64,000 nucleotides of DNA from Acidobacteriaceae bacterium (GCA_019233755.1 JAFAMD010000043.1:39156-103155); one strand, 5' to 3'. Shown: positions 32,087 through 41,982, counted from the stretch's first letter. Made by a program: numbers and translations. Notes: a model not told the origin generated them from the sequence alone.

Positions 32087-34000
32087 ATGTCAACTCGCGC
32101 CGCGCCCGGCAAAGAAATCGAGCAGCTCTTGGGTGCCGGAACTGAGCTTCATGCGCCCGTCCCGCTGTCGGAGCAAGCCCGCCTGAAGAATTACGCAGAG
32201 GAGTACAGGCGATCAGTCGAAGACCCCGAGGGTTTCTGGGCCGGAGTGGCGCAGGAACTGGAATGGTTCCAGGTATGGAAAGAGGTTTTCGAATGGAGGT
32301 ACCCGACCTTCGAATGGTTCCAGGGCGCCAAGTGCAACATCGTCCACAACTGCCTCGACCGCCAACTCACGGCCGGACGCAAGAATAAGGTCGCCTACAT
32401 CTGGACCACTGAGGATGGCACAGAGCGGCAAATCACCTACGGCCAACTACTCGACTTTGTGTCGCGTACCGCCAACGGTCTCCGCTCGCTTGGTGTGAAG
32501 CAAGGCGATCGGGTCATCATCTACATGCCACTGACGTTGGAAGGCGTAGTTTCGATGCTGGCTTGCGCACGCATCGGCGCAATCCATTCTGTGGTGTACG
32601 CGGGCTTCAGCGTGCAAGCGTTGCGCAGCCGCATTGCCGATGCCCAGGCGCGCGTGATCCTTACGGCCGATGTTTGTTATCGCCGAGGCGCGCGTGTCGG
32701 ATTGCGATCCATTGTGCAGGAAGCGATTTCGGGCCTGGAGACGATCGACAAAGTCGTGGTGCTGCGGCGCGCGCAGCCTCCGCTGGAGCTCGGGTTACAC
32801 GAGATTGATTTCTATGAGCTGGTGCGCAAACAGTCCACAGATTGCCCGCCCGCGGTGATGGATGCCGAGGATCCCCTTTACATCCTCTACACCAGCGGGA
32901 CCACCGGCAAACCCAAAGGGGTGGTTCATGTTCATGGTGGATACATGGTGGGCGTTTACTACCACATGACGCGCTTCTGGGATATTCGTGACGACGACGT
33001 GTTCTTCTGTATGTCAGACATCGGCTGGGTGGTGGGCCATTCTTACATCGCGTACGGGCCGCTGCTGGCAGGGGCGACGACGCTGTTCCGCGAAGGTGCA
33101 ATTGATTTTCCACATCCGGCGATTGCGTGGGAACTGGTAGAACGCTATCGCGCTTCTGTGATCTTTACCGCACCTACGGCAGTACGGATGTTCATGCGTC
33201 ATGGAGAGGATCTGCCGCGGCGTTACGATCTGCGGAGCATCCGTCTGCTTACGTGCGCAGGCGAGCCACTGAACCCGGAGGCAATGGTATGGGCGTACCG
33301 CGTGCTGTGCGGCAATGGGCAATGGGGATTCGTCGCTGATAACTGGTGGCAGACGGAGACGGGCGGCCCCTGCATAGGAACGCTGCCGGTCTTCGCAGCC
33401 CGTCCGGGAAAAGCAGGAAAGCTGCTGCCCGGCGTATCAGCGGAGATCGTAGACGCGCAGGGCAATAAACTGCCACCGAACAAGGGCGGCCTGCTGGTGC
33501 TTCGGCGCCCGTTCCCGCACATGTTCCGGACGGTATACGGCGATCCGGAACGCTATGCCGAAGACTGGAGCAAAGTGCCCAATACGTACTTCACGGGAGA
33601 TGTAGCCATTCGTGATGAAGACGGATATTTCACGGTTGTCGGTCGAGCCGATGACGTGCTAAACGTGGCTGGCCATCGCATTGGCACGGCCGATGTCGAG
33701 GGCGCCCTGATAAGTCATCCGGCGGTATCTGAGGCGGCAGTCATCGGGCGTCCGGATGCAATCAAAGGCGAAAACATCAAGGCCTTTGTGATTTTGAGGG
33801 TGGGACACACGGGATCACCGGAGCTGGAAGCGAGACTCAAAGATCACGTGCGCCACGTACTGGGGCCTATCGCCGTGCCTGCCGAAATCTCCTTTCCGGA
33901 CAAGCTGCCCAAAACCCGCAGCGGCAAGATCATGCGACGCCTGCTAAGGGCCTTGGAAATGGACACGGAAATTGGGGATGTCTCTACGCTGGAAGAGTAA
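32087..34000 (+). CDS. acs: Acetyl-CoA synthetase
   Basis: AMP-forming acetate activation. The 637-residue length is right for AcsA. Motifs include YTSGTTGKPKGVVHVHGGY, the WWQTETGG acetate-pocket region, YFTGDVAIRDEDGYF and GRADDVLNVAGHRIGTADVE. The C-terminal PKTRSGKIMRR has the catalytic lysine that is acetylated in other Acs enzymes. GGGAGGAG lies right before ATG 32087. The start is preferred to an upstream in-frame start at 32030. Likely a single-gene unit. Confidence 0.95.
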   Translation: MSTRAAPGKEIEQLLGAGTELHAPVPLSEQARLKNYAEEYRRSVEDPEGFWAGVAQELEWFQVWKEVFEWRYPTFEWFQGAKCNIVHNCLDRQLTAGRKNKVAYIWTTEDGTERQITYGQLLDFVSRTANGLRSLGVKQGDRVIIYMPLTLEGVVSMLACARIGAIHSVVYAGFSVQALRSRIADAQARVILTADVCYRRGARVGLRSIVQEAISGLETIDKVVVLRRAQPPLELGLHEIDFYELVRKQSTDCPPAVMDAEDPLYILYTSGTTGKPKGVVHVHGGYMVGVYYHMTRFWDIRDDDVFFCMSDIGWVVGHSYIAYGPLLAGATTLFREGAIDFPHPAIAWELVERYRASVIFTAPTAVRMFMRHGEDLPRRYDLRSIRLLTCAGEPLNPEAMVWAYRVLCGNGQWGFVADNWWQTETGGPCIGTLPVFAARPGKAGKLLPGVSAEIVDAQGNKLPPNKGGLLVLRRPFPHMFRTVYGDPERYAEDWSKVPNTYFTGDVAIRDEDGYFTVVGRADDVLNVAGHRIGTADVEGALISHPAVSEAAVIGRPDAIKGENIKAFVILRVGHTGSPELEARLKDHVRHVLGPIAVPAEISFPDKLPKTRSGKIMRRLLRALEMDTEIGDVSTLEE

Positions 34001-34026
34001 CAAGCACCAATCAGCATTCCACTCAC

Positions 34027-35613
34027 GTGGCCAACCTAACAAAATACCGGACAGCGATACTCAACCGCTCGCAATCGGGTCTTGTTGTAACAGCTGGTGT
34101 GCTCCTTTTCGTGCTCGGTTTTTTGGTTTATGGGCACGTCTTCTCTAATGGGCTATGTTGTGCCGATGACTCCACAAACGCGATCGTGGCCAAGAATCTT
34201 GCGTTCGGGAAAGGATATGCAAACTCGATGCTCTTCGATGGGCGTCCGGGTTTAAAACTCTTCGATCCGGGGATTACAACGGGGCCCACACTCAACATTC
34301 CGGCAGCGATTCTGATCCGCCTCTTTGGGAATTTGCCCTGGGTTCCCGGCTTCGTCACAGCCACAGTCAGCATTCTGCTTCTATTAGTTATCGCTATCAT
34401 CTTGTCCAAGTCGGTCGGCCGAGTCAGATCAGCCGTGTATCTCTGTGTATTGATATTTCTCCTCTACAGCTTGACGGCCGGACTCCATTTCGAAGAATGG
34501 TATAGCCTCATCGGAGATATGCCGGCGGCTTTGTTGTCCATAGCGGCTGTTGCCATTTTGGTAATGCACCCCGACAGGCGATCTGTAATTGCAATTTGCG
34601 GCCTCGTGAGCGGATTGGCAATGATGACCAAGCTGCTGGCTTTTTTGTCGTTTGCTCCGATCTGTGTTTGGTTAGTTTGGCGGGTTGTAAGTACAAGAAC
34701 TGCCCGCTGTCTTATTGATTCCGTCACTGGCCTCTTCGCCTTCGTGTTACCAATGGCGTGCTTTGAGGCATGGAGAGCCAGCAGCCTGGGACTTCGGCAG
34801 TATCTTCAGAACACTCAAGAGTTTTTGGCCTTTTTCACTTCCCGCACCAATGCAAACCTTGGTAACAGCGCCGAAGGCTTGTCACTTGGGCTGTTCCAAC
34901 GATTTGCAACTTATTCAGGTGCGATGCATCAGCATTTTAGTTTTTCCCCTTTGGGGTTGTTTGCGGTACTGGTGGGGATTGCGATCTTCTTGCACAACAC
35001 TCTGGAGGGGGAAAACATCCGTCTATTATTCGGATGCTTGGCTGGTGGCGCTTTGATGAATGCTGTATGGTGGTGTTTCTTATCCAATGGCTGGCCTAGG
35101 TATGCATTGATTGGCTTATGCCTCTACTTTGCTGCTGTTTCCTGTGTTGTATTCACCAGGCAGCCACGGAAACTCATTGCTGTCGTGACTCTTTTGATGG
35201 TCGTCAACTTCTCGGCTAGCTACCATAGGCTTCTCGAACCTCCCAGGTTTGTAATCGCAAATAAGTTTGCCTATACTCCGCGTGTAATCAACCTGTTGAG
35301 AACTGTAGATTTTCTCAAGAATTTGAAACAGCACCGGCCTTTTGTTAGCGGTTGGTGGGGAACTGCTGTAGATGTCGAATATTCGATGCCTGAGGTTGGC
35401 AATTTCATTCGAAGTGATCACCTCGATGCGACTCGTCAAAGACCGGACTTAATCTTGGTGAGGAACGAGATCTGGGTAAAGTGGATCAAGGATGAACAGC
35501 TTGCCTTGTGGGAACAAAGATGCAACGAGGTACTACTTGACGCACAACCGTACGTAGTAATGCGCTGCCCGGCAAACGCATCCTCCAGTGAGGCTGTGAA
35601 CCACTCCCGCTGA
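34027..35613 (+). CDS. AT-rich membrane protein, GT-C glycosyltransferase-like
   Basis: A 528-residue polytopic protein with about ten helices. Soon after helix 1 comes LCCADDSTNAIVAKNLAFGKGYANS, a paired-aspartate loop followed by an A-x-N-x-A-x-GKGY pattern seen in PMT/ArnT-like GT-C transferases that move sugars from polyprenyl phosphate. Exact acceptor unknown. Translation is taken from GTG 34027. Base composition is visibly richer in A and T than in acs or the M16 gene, and codon choice is looser, suggesting horizontal acquisition. Followed by a hairpin shared with the convergent M16 gene. Confidence 0.65.
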   Translation: MANLTKYRTAILNRSQSGLVVTAGVLLFVLGFLVYGHVFSNGLCCADDSTNAIVAKNLAFGKGYANSMLFDGRPGLKLFDPGITTGPTLNIPAAILIRLFGNLPWVPGFVTATVSILLLLVIAIILSKSVGRVRSAVYLCVLIFLLYSLTAGLHFEEWYSLIGDMPAALLSIAAVAILVMHPDRRSVIAICGLVSGLAMMTKLLAFLSFAPICVWLVWRVVSTRTARCLIDSVTGLFAFVLPMACFEAWRASSLGLRQYLQNTQEFLAFFTSRTNANLGNSAEGLSLGLFQRFATYSGAMHQHFSFSPLGLFAVLVGIAIFLHNTLEGENIRLLFGCLAGGALMNAVWWCFLSNGWPRYALIGLCLYFAAVSCVVFTRQPRKLIAVVTLLMVVNFSASYHRLLEPPRFVIANKFAYTPRVINLLRTVDFLKNLKQHRPFVSGWWGTAVDVEYSMPEVGNFIRSDHLDATRQRPDLILVRNEIWVKWIKDEQLALWEQRCNEVLLDAQPYVVMRCPANASSSEAVNHSR

Positions 35614-35621
35614 CACCGATT

Positions 35622-35650
35622 TGCAGTTCAGCTTTACGCAGTGAACTGCA
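35622..35650. terminator. Hairpin between convergent genes
   Basis: A perfect 9-base inverted repeat, TGCAGTTCA and TGAACTGCA, around an 11-base loop lies between the two convergent stop codons. Neither side has a long T run, so it may be a weak bidirectional terminator or a transcript-end stabiliser. Confidence 0.45.
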
Positions 35651-35657
35651 GGCGCCG

Positions 35658-38315
35658 CTACACCTCCACCGGAATGATCTCGCCCATCCCGAGATCCCGC
35701 AGCGGCTTCTCCACCTGCGAACGGTCCCCGACCACCATCCAAATCATGTTTCCCGGCTCGAGCAGCGATTGAGCGCATGATTCGACATCGGGCACCGTCA
35801 GGGCCGAAACGCGGCTCACGTAACCGTCGTAGTAATTCAGCGGCAACCGCAACTGCAGCAGGTCTCCAAACAGATTGCCGATCGCGTTCATCGTTTCATG
35901 CGCGCCCGGCAGTTCGAAAATCTGCTGCTGCTTTACCTTGGTAAGTTCATCTTCGGTAATCGGCCTCGCCCCGATCATACCCTCCAGTTCTTTGCGTATC
36001 TCGGCAATCGATTCGGCCGTCTTGTCGCCCTGAACCGAAGCATAGGCCAGGAACGGGCGCTGCGCCCGCGCGCCGTACAGAACAGAACCCGCCCCATAGG
36101 ACCAATGCTTGTCCTCCCGCAAATTCATATTCAGCCGCGCACCGAAGGTGCCGCCGAAGACGTTGTTCATGGTCTCGAGTGCAGTCTCGGTTTGCGGGTC
36201 AGGCGGAGGCGCGATGGTTCCGGCCATCACTACCGAATGCAAAGCTCCGGGCTTATCCACCAAGTAGATGGCAGGGTTTGCCGGCCGCGGCACGGCTTTC
36301 AAATTCTTCGACGGAACCTCCGCCTTAGACCAGCCGGAGAATAATTGCTCCAGTTTCGGCTTGATCTCCGCAAGCGTCGTGTCTCCGACGACGATCAGCG
36401 TGGCGTTATTCGGCTTGAACCAGGACGCATGGAAGCGGACGGCATCCTCGCGGCTGAGGCTCTTCACACTCTGTTCGGTTCCCGAACCCGTGAGCGGCAC
36501 ACCGTAAGCATGACCATCCGTAAAGAGAATGGGCGGCAGCGTCCGCAGCGCCATTTGCAGAGGCGTTACTTTCTCGTTCGCGATGGCAGCAAGCTGGAGC
36601 TGCTTCTGGCGCTCGAAGTCGGTCTCCGGGAAGACAGGATTCAGGATGACGTCCGCGTAGAGGTCGAGCGCTTCATCGAGCGTCGCTTTAAGCGCCGACA
36701 GGTAGACCGTCGATGTATCGAGATTGGAACCACTGGTTAACTGGGCTCCAAGAATCTGCAGCTCATCGCTGATCTCCAACGCCGTCCGGCGCTTTGTTCC
36801 GCCGGTAAGCAATCCCGAAGTGAGCCGGGCGGTTCCCGGTACGGCGGTCTGATCCGCCGCAAAGCCCGCGTTCACATCCAGCCAGAAATTTACGATAGGA
36901 GTCTCGTGCCTTTCCGCAACCAGAATGCGCAGGCCGTTGCTGAGTCGGTCTTCCTTGATCGCCGGCAGCTTCAGATCGTGCGGCGTACCGGCTTCCGGCG
37001 TAAGACTGCGGTCTGATGCGGCGGCCGTGGGTTTCTGTCCGGCCGCGAAGGGCGCCACTTCGATCGCGTACACGCCATCGGAGAGCCACGCCCGCGCGGC
37101 TTCCCTCAGATTTGCGCCGGTTGCCTGCTCCAGGTTTTTCAACCGCCCTTTGTATCCCTGCGGCGTGCCGAAGTAAGTCTGGCTGGTGGCCAGAATGTCC
37201 GACTTACCGCCGAATCCGCCGATGCGTTCGATGCCGCGCACGAACGCCCCATAAGATTGCGCCTTGATGCGCTGGAGTTCGCGATCGTTGGGGCCGTCGG
37301 CGAGAAAGCGGGCAAGCTCTTCGTCCAGGGCTCTCTCGACTTTGCGAAGATCCTCGCCCTGTTTTGCAGTGGCGACAATCACGAACTGGCTGCCGATCTC
37401 GCGCTCATCGAGATAAGCACCCACCTGCGTGGCAATCTGTTCGTCATAGACCAGGCGCTTGTACAATCGCGAGGTCTTGCCGCTCGAGAGCACGCCGGCG
37501 GTTAGACGGAGATGATCGGCTGCGCGAGTGCCATAGCCTGGGACGTTCCAGATCTTGTAAATCCGGCCTTGCGGAACGCGGTCCTCCACCGTCTCGCGGT
37601 GCTCGCCGGTCATCTTGGCGATCCAGGAGCGCTGATGAGCGACCGGCGGACCGGGCGGGATCTCGCCAAAATAGCGATGGGCCTTTTCTTTTGCGTCAGC
37701 GACCGAGATATCGCCCGCCAGGACAAGCACTGCATTCGAAGGCGTGTAGTAAGTTTTGAACCATTCCCTGACGTCGTCGAGCGTCGCCGCATCGAGGTCT
37801 TCCATCGAACCGATAACGGTATGGTCATAGGGATGACCCGCCGGGTAGGTGGATTTAACCACCAGCTCCTCCACCACGGCATAAGGCTGGTTTTCACCCT
37901 GGCGCTTTTCGTTTTGCACCACGCCGCGCTGCAGATCGAGTACTTCCTGGTTGATGGTGCTGTAGAAGTAGCCCATGCGGTCTGACTCGGCGAAGAGCGC
38001 GTAGTCGAGGGCGGAAGTCGGCACGTTCTCGAAATAGTTCGTGCGGTCTTCACTGGTGGTGCCGTTCAGATCTGTGGCACCGACCCGCTCCATGGCTTCG
38101 ATGTAGCTCCCCTGCAAGTGCTCGCTGCCGCCGAACATAAGGTGTTCAAAGAGGTGCGCGAAGCCGGTTTTGCCGCGCTTTTCGTTCTTCGAACCCACGT
38201 GATACCAGATATTTACCGCGACAATCGGGGTCTTGTGATCCTCATGGACAACCACCTTGAGGCCGTTGTCTAGGGTGAATTCTTCACAGGGGATTTCGAG
38301 ATGAGAAAATTGCAT
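35658..38315 (-). CDS. M16 (insulinase/pitrilysin) zinc peptidase with two tandem halves
   Basis: An 885-residue protein carrying two M16 modules, as in pitrilysin-type enzymes. The first half has the inverted zinc motif HLFEH at residues 54-58 and a later NEKRQGEN glutamate region. The second half (from about residue 470, LSNGLRILVAERHETPI) keeps the fold but lacks HXXEH, so it should be the non-catalytic partner. No signal peptide precedes MQFSHLEIP; ATG 38315 is chosen because an upstream frame to 38594 overlaps the divergent alkyltransferase gene. Location, cytoplasm or export by another route, is uncertain. Confidence 0.9.
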   Translation of the reverse strand: MQFSHLEIPCEEFTLDNGLKVVVHEDHKTPIVAVNIWYHVGSKNEKRGKTGFAHLFEHLMFGGSEHLQGSYIEAMERVGATDLNGTTSEDRTNYFENVPTSALDYALFAESDRMGYFYSTINQEVLDLQRGVVQNEKRQGENQPYAVVEELVVKSTYPAGHPYDHTVIGSMEDLDAATLDDVREWFKTYYTPSNAVLVLAGDISVADAKEKAHRYFGEIPPGPPVAHQRSWIAKMTGEHRETVEDRVPQGRIYKIWNVPGYGTRAADHLRLTAGVLSSGKTSRLYKRLVYDEQIATQVGAYLDEREIGSQFVIVATAKQGEDLRKVERALDEELARFLADGPNDRELQRIKAQSYGAFVRGIERIGGFGGKSDILATSQTYFGTPQGYKGRLKNLEQATGANLREAARAWLSDGVYAIEVAPFAAGQKPTAAASDRSLTPEAGTPHDLKLPAIKEDRLSNGLRILVAERHETPIVNFWLDVNAGFAADQTAVPGTARLTSGLLTGGTKRRTALEISDELQILGAQLTSGSNLDTSTVYLSALKATLDEALDLYADVILNPVFPETDFERQKQLQLAAIANEKVTPLQMALRTLPPILFTDGHAYGVPLTGSGTEQSVKSLSREDAVRFHASWFKPNNATLIVVGDTTLAEIKPKLEQLFSGWSKAEVPSKNLKAVPRPANPAIYLVDKPGALHSVVMAGTIAPPPDPQTETALETMNNVFGGTFGARLNMNLREDKHWSYGAGSVLYGARAQRPFLAYASVQGDKTAESIAEIRKELEGMIGARPITEDELTKVKQQQIFELPGAHETMNAIGNLFGDLLQLRLPLNYYDGYVSRVSALTVPDVESCAQSLLEPGNMIWMVVGDRSQVEKPLRDLGMGEIIPVEV

Positions 38316-38411
38316 TCCGTTCCGTCTCAAACCGCCAACATAGCAGACCGGCGCTCGATTGGCGGGTTTCGAGGGGCAGTAGATTATCCGATCGGCAGTA
38401 CAGTAAAAGGC

Positions 38412-38960
38412 ATGGCGCAATGGACCATCGTCGAGGGAATACTGGCGGACAAGCGGCCAATGCGGCTGTATGTGGCCGAACAGAACGGCCAAATATGGAG
38501 CGCGTGCCTCCACGATGACCAGCATCCACGCACCGAGGACGAGTTCGCCTGGCGATTGGGCGGCACCGCCCCGTGGCAGCACCGCACGGGTCACTCCCCG
38601 GGAGCGCTAAGCGCCTCTGTGCAACAGATTGCGGAGTATTTCGCGGGCAAGCGGCTCGCGTTCACTCTGCCGTTAAGCCTGCGGGGCACTGCCTTCCAGG
38701 TTCGTGTCTGGCAGGAATTACAAAATATTCCGTACGGCGCGCAGCAGAGTTATGGTGAAATCGCCGAACGAATCGGAAAGCCAAACGCTTTTCGCGCCGT
38801 CGGCAACGCTAATGGCCGCAACAACCTACCGGTTTTTGTGCCGTGTCACCGGGTAATCGCGGCGGGCGGCAAGCTGGGCGGTTACACGGGAGGCATCGGG
38901 CTGAAAAAGCGATTGCTGGCGCACGAAGCGGCGGTACTCGGCCAACACGCGGCAGCTTAA
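38412..38960 (+). CDS. Methylated-DNA-[protein]-cysteine S-methyltransferase
   Basis: Repairs O6-alkylguanine by taking the alkyl group onto its own cysteine. A 182-residue protein with FQVRVWQELQNIPYGAQQSY and the acceptor motif VPCHRVIAAGG, cysteine about C145. The N-terminal 70 residues are less conserved. ATG 38412 follows AAAGG; a start at 38301 would overlap the divergent M16 gene start. Its stop overlaps the waaA-lpxK stop by 4 bases in convergent orientation. Confidence 0.92.
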   Translation: MAQWTIVEGILADKRPMRLYVAEQNGQIWSACLHDDQHPRTEDEFAWRLGGTAPWQHRTGHSPGALSASVQQIAEYFAGKRLAFTLPLSLRGTAFQVRVWQELQNIPYGAQQSYGEIAERIGKPNAFRAVGNANGRNNLPVFVPCHRVIAAGGKLGGYTGGIGLKKRLLAHEAAVLGQHAAA

Positions 38961-41401
38961 GAAGCGCGTCCAGCCAGATTGCGTTTCCGCAATACGCTGT
39001 CGAGTTCCGCCAGGAAGCGCGGCTCGTCTTCCAGCTCCAGATCGATCTCCAACCACGCAAGATCCAGCGGTGCAATCGCCTTTTCCGCGTGATCGGGGCA
39101 ATTGACCCAATCCTTTTCAGTCGTCACCAGCAGATCCGCCCCATGAATGCGGGCCTGGTGAGCCAGCCTCTTCAGTTCGGCCGGTTTGTAGCAATAGTGG
39201 TCGCCGAACGTCCAGCGGAACACCACGTTGACGCCGAGCGATTCGAGCGTTCGCCAAAAGTTTTCTGGATTGCCGAGGCCGCAAAATGCCGCCACCCGCC
39301 GTCCGGCAAGCGTAGGGAGACAGGCATCTGTGTTGACATCGCGCCAGCAGCGTACCACCAGCCGGGTTCTGAAAACCGCCGCTCGCGGGTTCCATTCGGC
39401 AAGACGGGTACGGATCGCCTCAAAGCGAACGTCATCCTCGGCCCGTGTGACTACGAAAAGATCGGCCCGGGCAAGTGCTTCCGGCGGTTCGCGTAAGCGC
39501 CCCAACGGAACTACATTTCCCCGCCCAAACGGGTCGAGGCCATCGATGAGCACAATGTCGAAATCGCGATGCAGGCGTGCATGCTGAAAACCATCATCGA
39601 GCAGGAGAACATCTGTCGTGCAAAATTGCCGCAGCAGAATCTGCGCCGTTTCGTATCGGTTTGCGCCGATGCCGACCGGCACAAGACCAGTCCGAAGGTA
39701 AATCTGTGCTTCATCGCCCGTAAACGCCGCGGGCATCTTTGCTCCGGGACCCAGGATGATGTTCGTGGCGGCAGAGCGGCGTCGATAACCGCGGGTAAGA
39801 ATAGCCGGTGCGTGCCCGTTGCGCACCAGGCAGGCGGCCAGGTAGTTAGTAAACGGCGTTTTGCCGGAACCGCCGACCGTGATGCCGCCGATGCTGATGA
39901 CCGGGACCGGGAGAGGGCGCACCGCGTAAGCCTGCTGGAGGGAACGCCGCCGGTTCCACTCGCCGCCTTTAATCCAGAGCTTTGCGAGCGCGCTAAGAAA
40001 CCAACGGGAAAGCAGGTTGCGGGGCGATGCGGGACCCGCGCAAAAGTAAACGCCCCACAACCGTCCGGCAATGGAATGGACCGTTCCCCGCCGGCTATCG
40101 ACCAATTGTTTGGCGCGGCGGCCCAGATCCTCAGCCGCGGCGCGGTCCGTCAACAACCGGCGGATGACCGGCAGCAGCCCAGCTTCGCTTCCGATTTGGA
40201 TCATCGCACCCGCTTCGAGAAAATCACCGGTGATCGCTTCGAAGTTATGCATGTGCGGCCCCACAACGATGGGGGCGCCGGCGGCGGCCGGTTCGATGAT
40301 GTTGTGCCCGCCGCGCGGAGCGATCGAGCCGCCGACAAATACCGCATCGGCAAGCGGGTAAAGAGTGGCGAGCTCGCCGATGGTATCGAGCAGCAGCACG
40401 CCGGGAAGAGAGAGCCTGCGTGATGGGTCGGCCTTTAGTTCAGTGCGGCGCACGAACGAAATTTTCGCCGCCTCGAGCTTTCGGGCTGCTTCTGCGAAGC
40501 GAGCGGGCTGGCGCGGCGCGAGGATCAGCAGCAGGCGCGGCAGGTCGGCAGCGAGCGCCTGAAATGCAGTCAGAACGATGTCGTCTTCATCTATCCGATG
40601 CTTGTGCAGGCTGCCGCGTTCCTTCGGACCCACCGTGCTCGCGGCGATCCAGATCCGGTCCGCACCAAAGGACGGAACGTTAACCGGTGCGGACGGGAGG
40701 GGCGCAGCATCGTACTTGAGATTTGCGGAGACCCGAAGCTTCTGGGATGGCACGCCCAGCTCCGTGTAGCGCGCCTGGTCGGTCGCGCTTTGCACCAGAA
40801 CCAGGTCCGGCAACGGCAACACTTTCGAAAAAAACCAGTGCCAGACTCGATACCGCCGCCAGGCTCGAGCGGAAATGCGGCCGTTCACGATCGCGATGCC
40901 GGTGCCCGCGTCCTTCGCTTCCGCATAGAGGTTCGGCCAGATCTCGGTCTCGAGCACCACCAGGAGTTGCGGTCGAATGGTTCGCAGGCAGCGCCGCACA
41001 CACGACACGTAATCGAGCGGGCTGTAAAAGATTCCATCCACCAGGTCGGCCGCCTGCCGCAGCGCAGCATGCCGTCCGGCAGTGGTGGATGTCGACAGGT
41101 AGACCGGGATATGCGGCTGATCCGCCCGCAGCGCGCGGATCAACGGTATGCTGGAAGCGACTTCGCCCACCGAAACCGCGTGCAACCATATGCTGCCGGG
41201 TTTCGTCCCGTTGAACGATTTCTGCAGGAAGCCGAGGCGTTCGCGGAAGTGAGGCCGATACGCCCGGTTTGTGAGAAACCGCGTACAGAAGTATAGAAAG
41301 ACAAGTGGAATTGAAACAAGCTGGATTAGACGGTAGAGGAGAAAAGCGCGCGTGATTCCAAAAACTCGATTCGTGATTTCGAGTATAACGTTGACGGCCA
41401 T
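38957..41401 (-). CDS. waaA-lpxK: Fused Kdo transferase (WaaA) and lipid A 4'-kinase (LpxK)
   Basis: An 814-residue bifunctional lipid A enzyme. Residues 1-445 match WaaA/KdtA, with an N-terminal membrane anchor, HAVSVGEV (catalytic glutamate about E80), ETEIWPN and VGGSIAPRGGHNIIEPA. From about residue 455 the LpxK half follows: GGITVGGSGKTPFTNYL (Walker A, residues 505-516), ILTRGYRR and LLLDDGFQHARL. LpxK phosphorylates the disaccharide and WaaA then adds Kdo, so the fusion joins two successive steps at the inner membrane. No stop or frameshift separates the halves. The only usable start, ATG 41401, lies inside the divergent gene's signal-peptide region. Confidence 0.93.
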   Translation of the reverse strand: MAVNVILEITNRVFGITRAFLLYRLIQLVSIPLVFLYFCTRFLTNRAYRPHFRERLGFLQKSFNGTKPGSIWLHAVSVGEVASSIPLIRALRADQPHIPVYLSTSTTAGRHAALRQAADLVDGIFYSPLDYVSCVRRCLRTIRPQLLVVLETEIWPNLYAEAKDAGTGIAIVNGRISARAWRRYRVWHWFFSKVLPLPDLVLVQSATDQARYTELGVPSQKLRVSANLKYDAAPLPSAPVNVPSFGADRIWIAASTVGPKERGSLHKHRIDEDDIVLTAFQALAADLPRLLLILAPRQPARFAEAARKLEAAKISFVRRTELKADPSRRLSLPGVLLLDTIGELATLYPLADAVFVGGSIAPRGGHNIIEPAAAGAPIVVGPHMHNFEAITGDFLEAGAMIQIGSEAGLLPVIRRLLTDRAAAEDLGRRAKQLVDSRRGTVHSIAGRLWGVYFCAGPASPRNLLSRWFLSALAKLWIKGGEWNRRRSLQQAYAVRPLPVPVISIGGITVGGSGKTPFTNYLAACLVRNGHAPAILTRGYRRRSAATNIILGPGAKMPAAFTGDEAQIYLRTGLVPVGIGANRYETAQILLRQFCTTDVLLLDDGFQHARLHRDFDIVLIDGLDPFGRGNVVPLGRLREPPEALARADLFVVTRAEDDVRFEAIRTRLAEWNPRAAVFRTRLVVRCWRDVNTDACLPTLAGRRVAAFCGLGNPENFWRTLESLGVNVVFRWTFGDHYCYKPAELKRLAHQARIHGADLLVTTEKDWVNCPDHAEKAIAPLDLAWLEIDLELEDEPRFLAELDSVLRKRNLAGRAS

Positions 41402-41966
41402 GCTGGTAGGCTTCGCAGGCGCAACAGAGAACGTCTTTCGGGCCGGCCGGGCAAGTGACTATGCCCACCAAAGCTCCGATCAGGTTACCATCGGGGCCAA
41501 GCCGTTCGATAACGAAGAATTGACCACATCCGCCTTCGGGAAAAAGGCTGATCTGCTCAAATACGGCGTACTACCCGTCCTCGTCGTCGTCGAGAACAAG
41601 CGCGATAAGGCACTCGATTTGCGCAATCTCGAAGTAAGTCTGGTGGCAAGCGACGGGCGCCACGTAACCGCCGTCAGCCCGGAAGACGTCCCTTTCCTTG
41701 CAACTTCGGGCAAGCATCCGACGCCCCAGGTTGTGCCCATCCCATTGCCCAAGAAGAAGAATCCGCTCGATACCCCATCCCTGATCGAGCGTGCCTTCAG
41801 CGCCAAGATTCTGCCGCCCGGCGACTCGGCCAGCGGATTCTTCTATTTCGAAGCCAGACCGGAATCCGGCGACAAACTGTATCTGAACGGGCTGCGCGAT
41901 GAGCGCTCCGGCGAAGAAATCATGTATTTCGAGTTCGCAATGGGTCCGTCGAAGACGGATCAGTAA
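41352..41966 (+). CDS. Exported protein of unknown function
   Basis: A 204-residue protein beginning at GTG 41352, with AGGAG a suitable distance upstream, and a signal peptide ending near GFAGA (residue 24). The mature part is beta-rich with a lysine/proline linker (IPLPKKKNPLDTP). No family was recognised. Its first 50 bases overlap the 5' end of waaA-lpxK on the other strand. The alternative ATG 41400 would reduce that overlap to two bases but lose most of the signal peptide. It converges on the VWA protein. Confidence 0.75.
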   Translation: MIPKTRFVISSITLTAMLVGFAGATENVFRAGRASDYAHQSSDQVTIGAKPFDNEELTTSAFGKKADLLKYGVLPVLVVVENKRDKALDLRNLEVSLVASDGRHVTAVSPEDVPFLATSGKHPTPQVVPIPLPKKKNPLDTPSLIERAFSAKILPPGDSASGFFYFEARPESGDKLYLNGLRDERSGEEIMYFEFAMGPSKTDQ

Positions 41967-41982
41967 ACCGGGCCTGTTTCCG

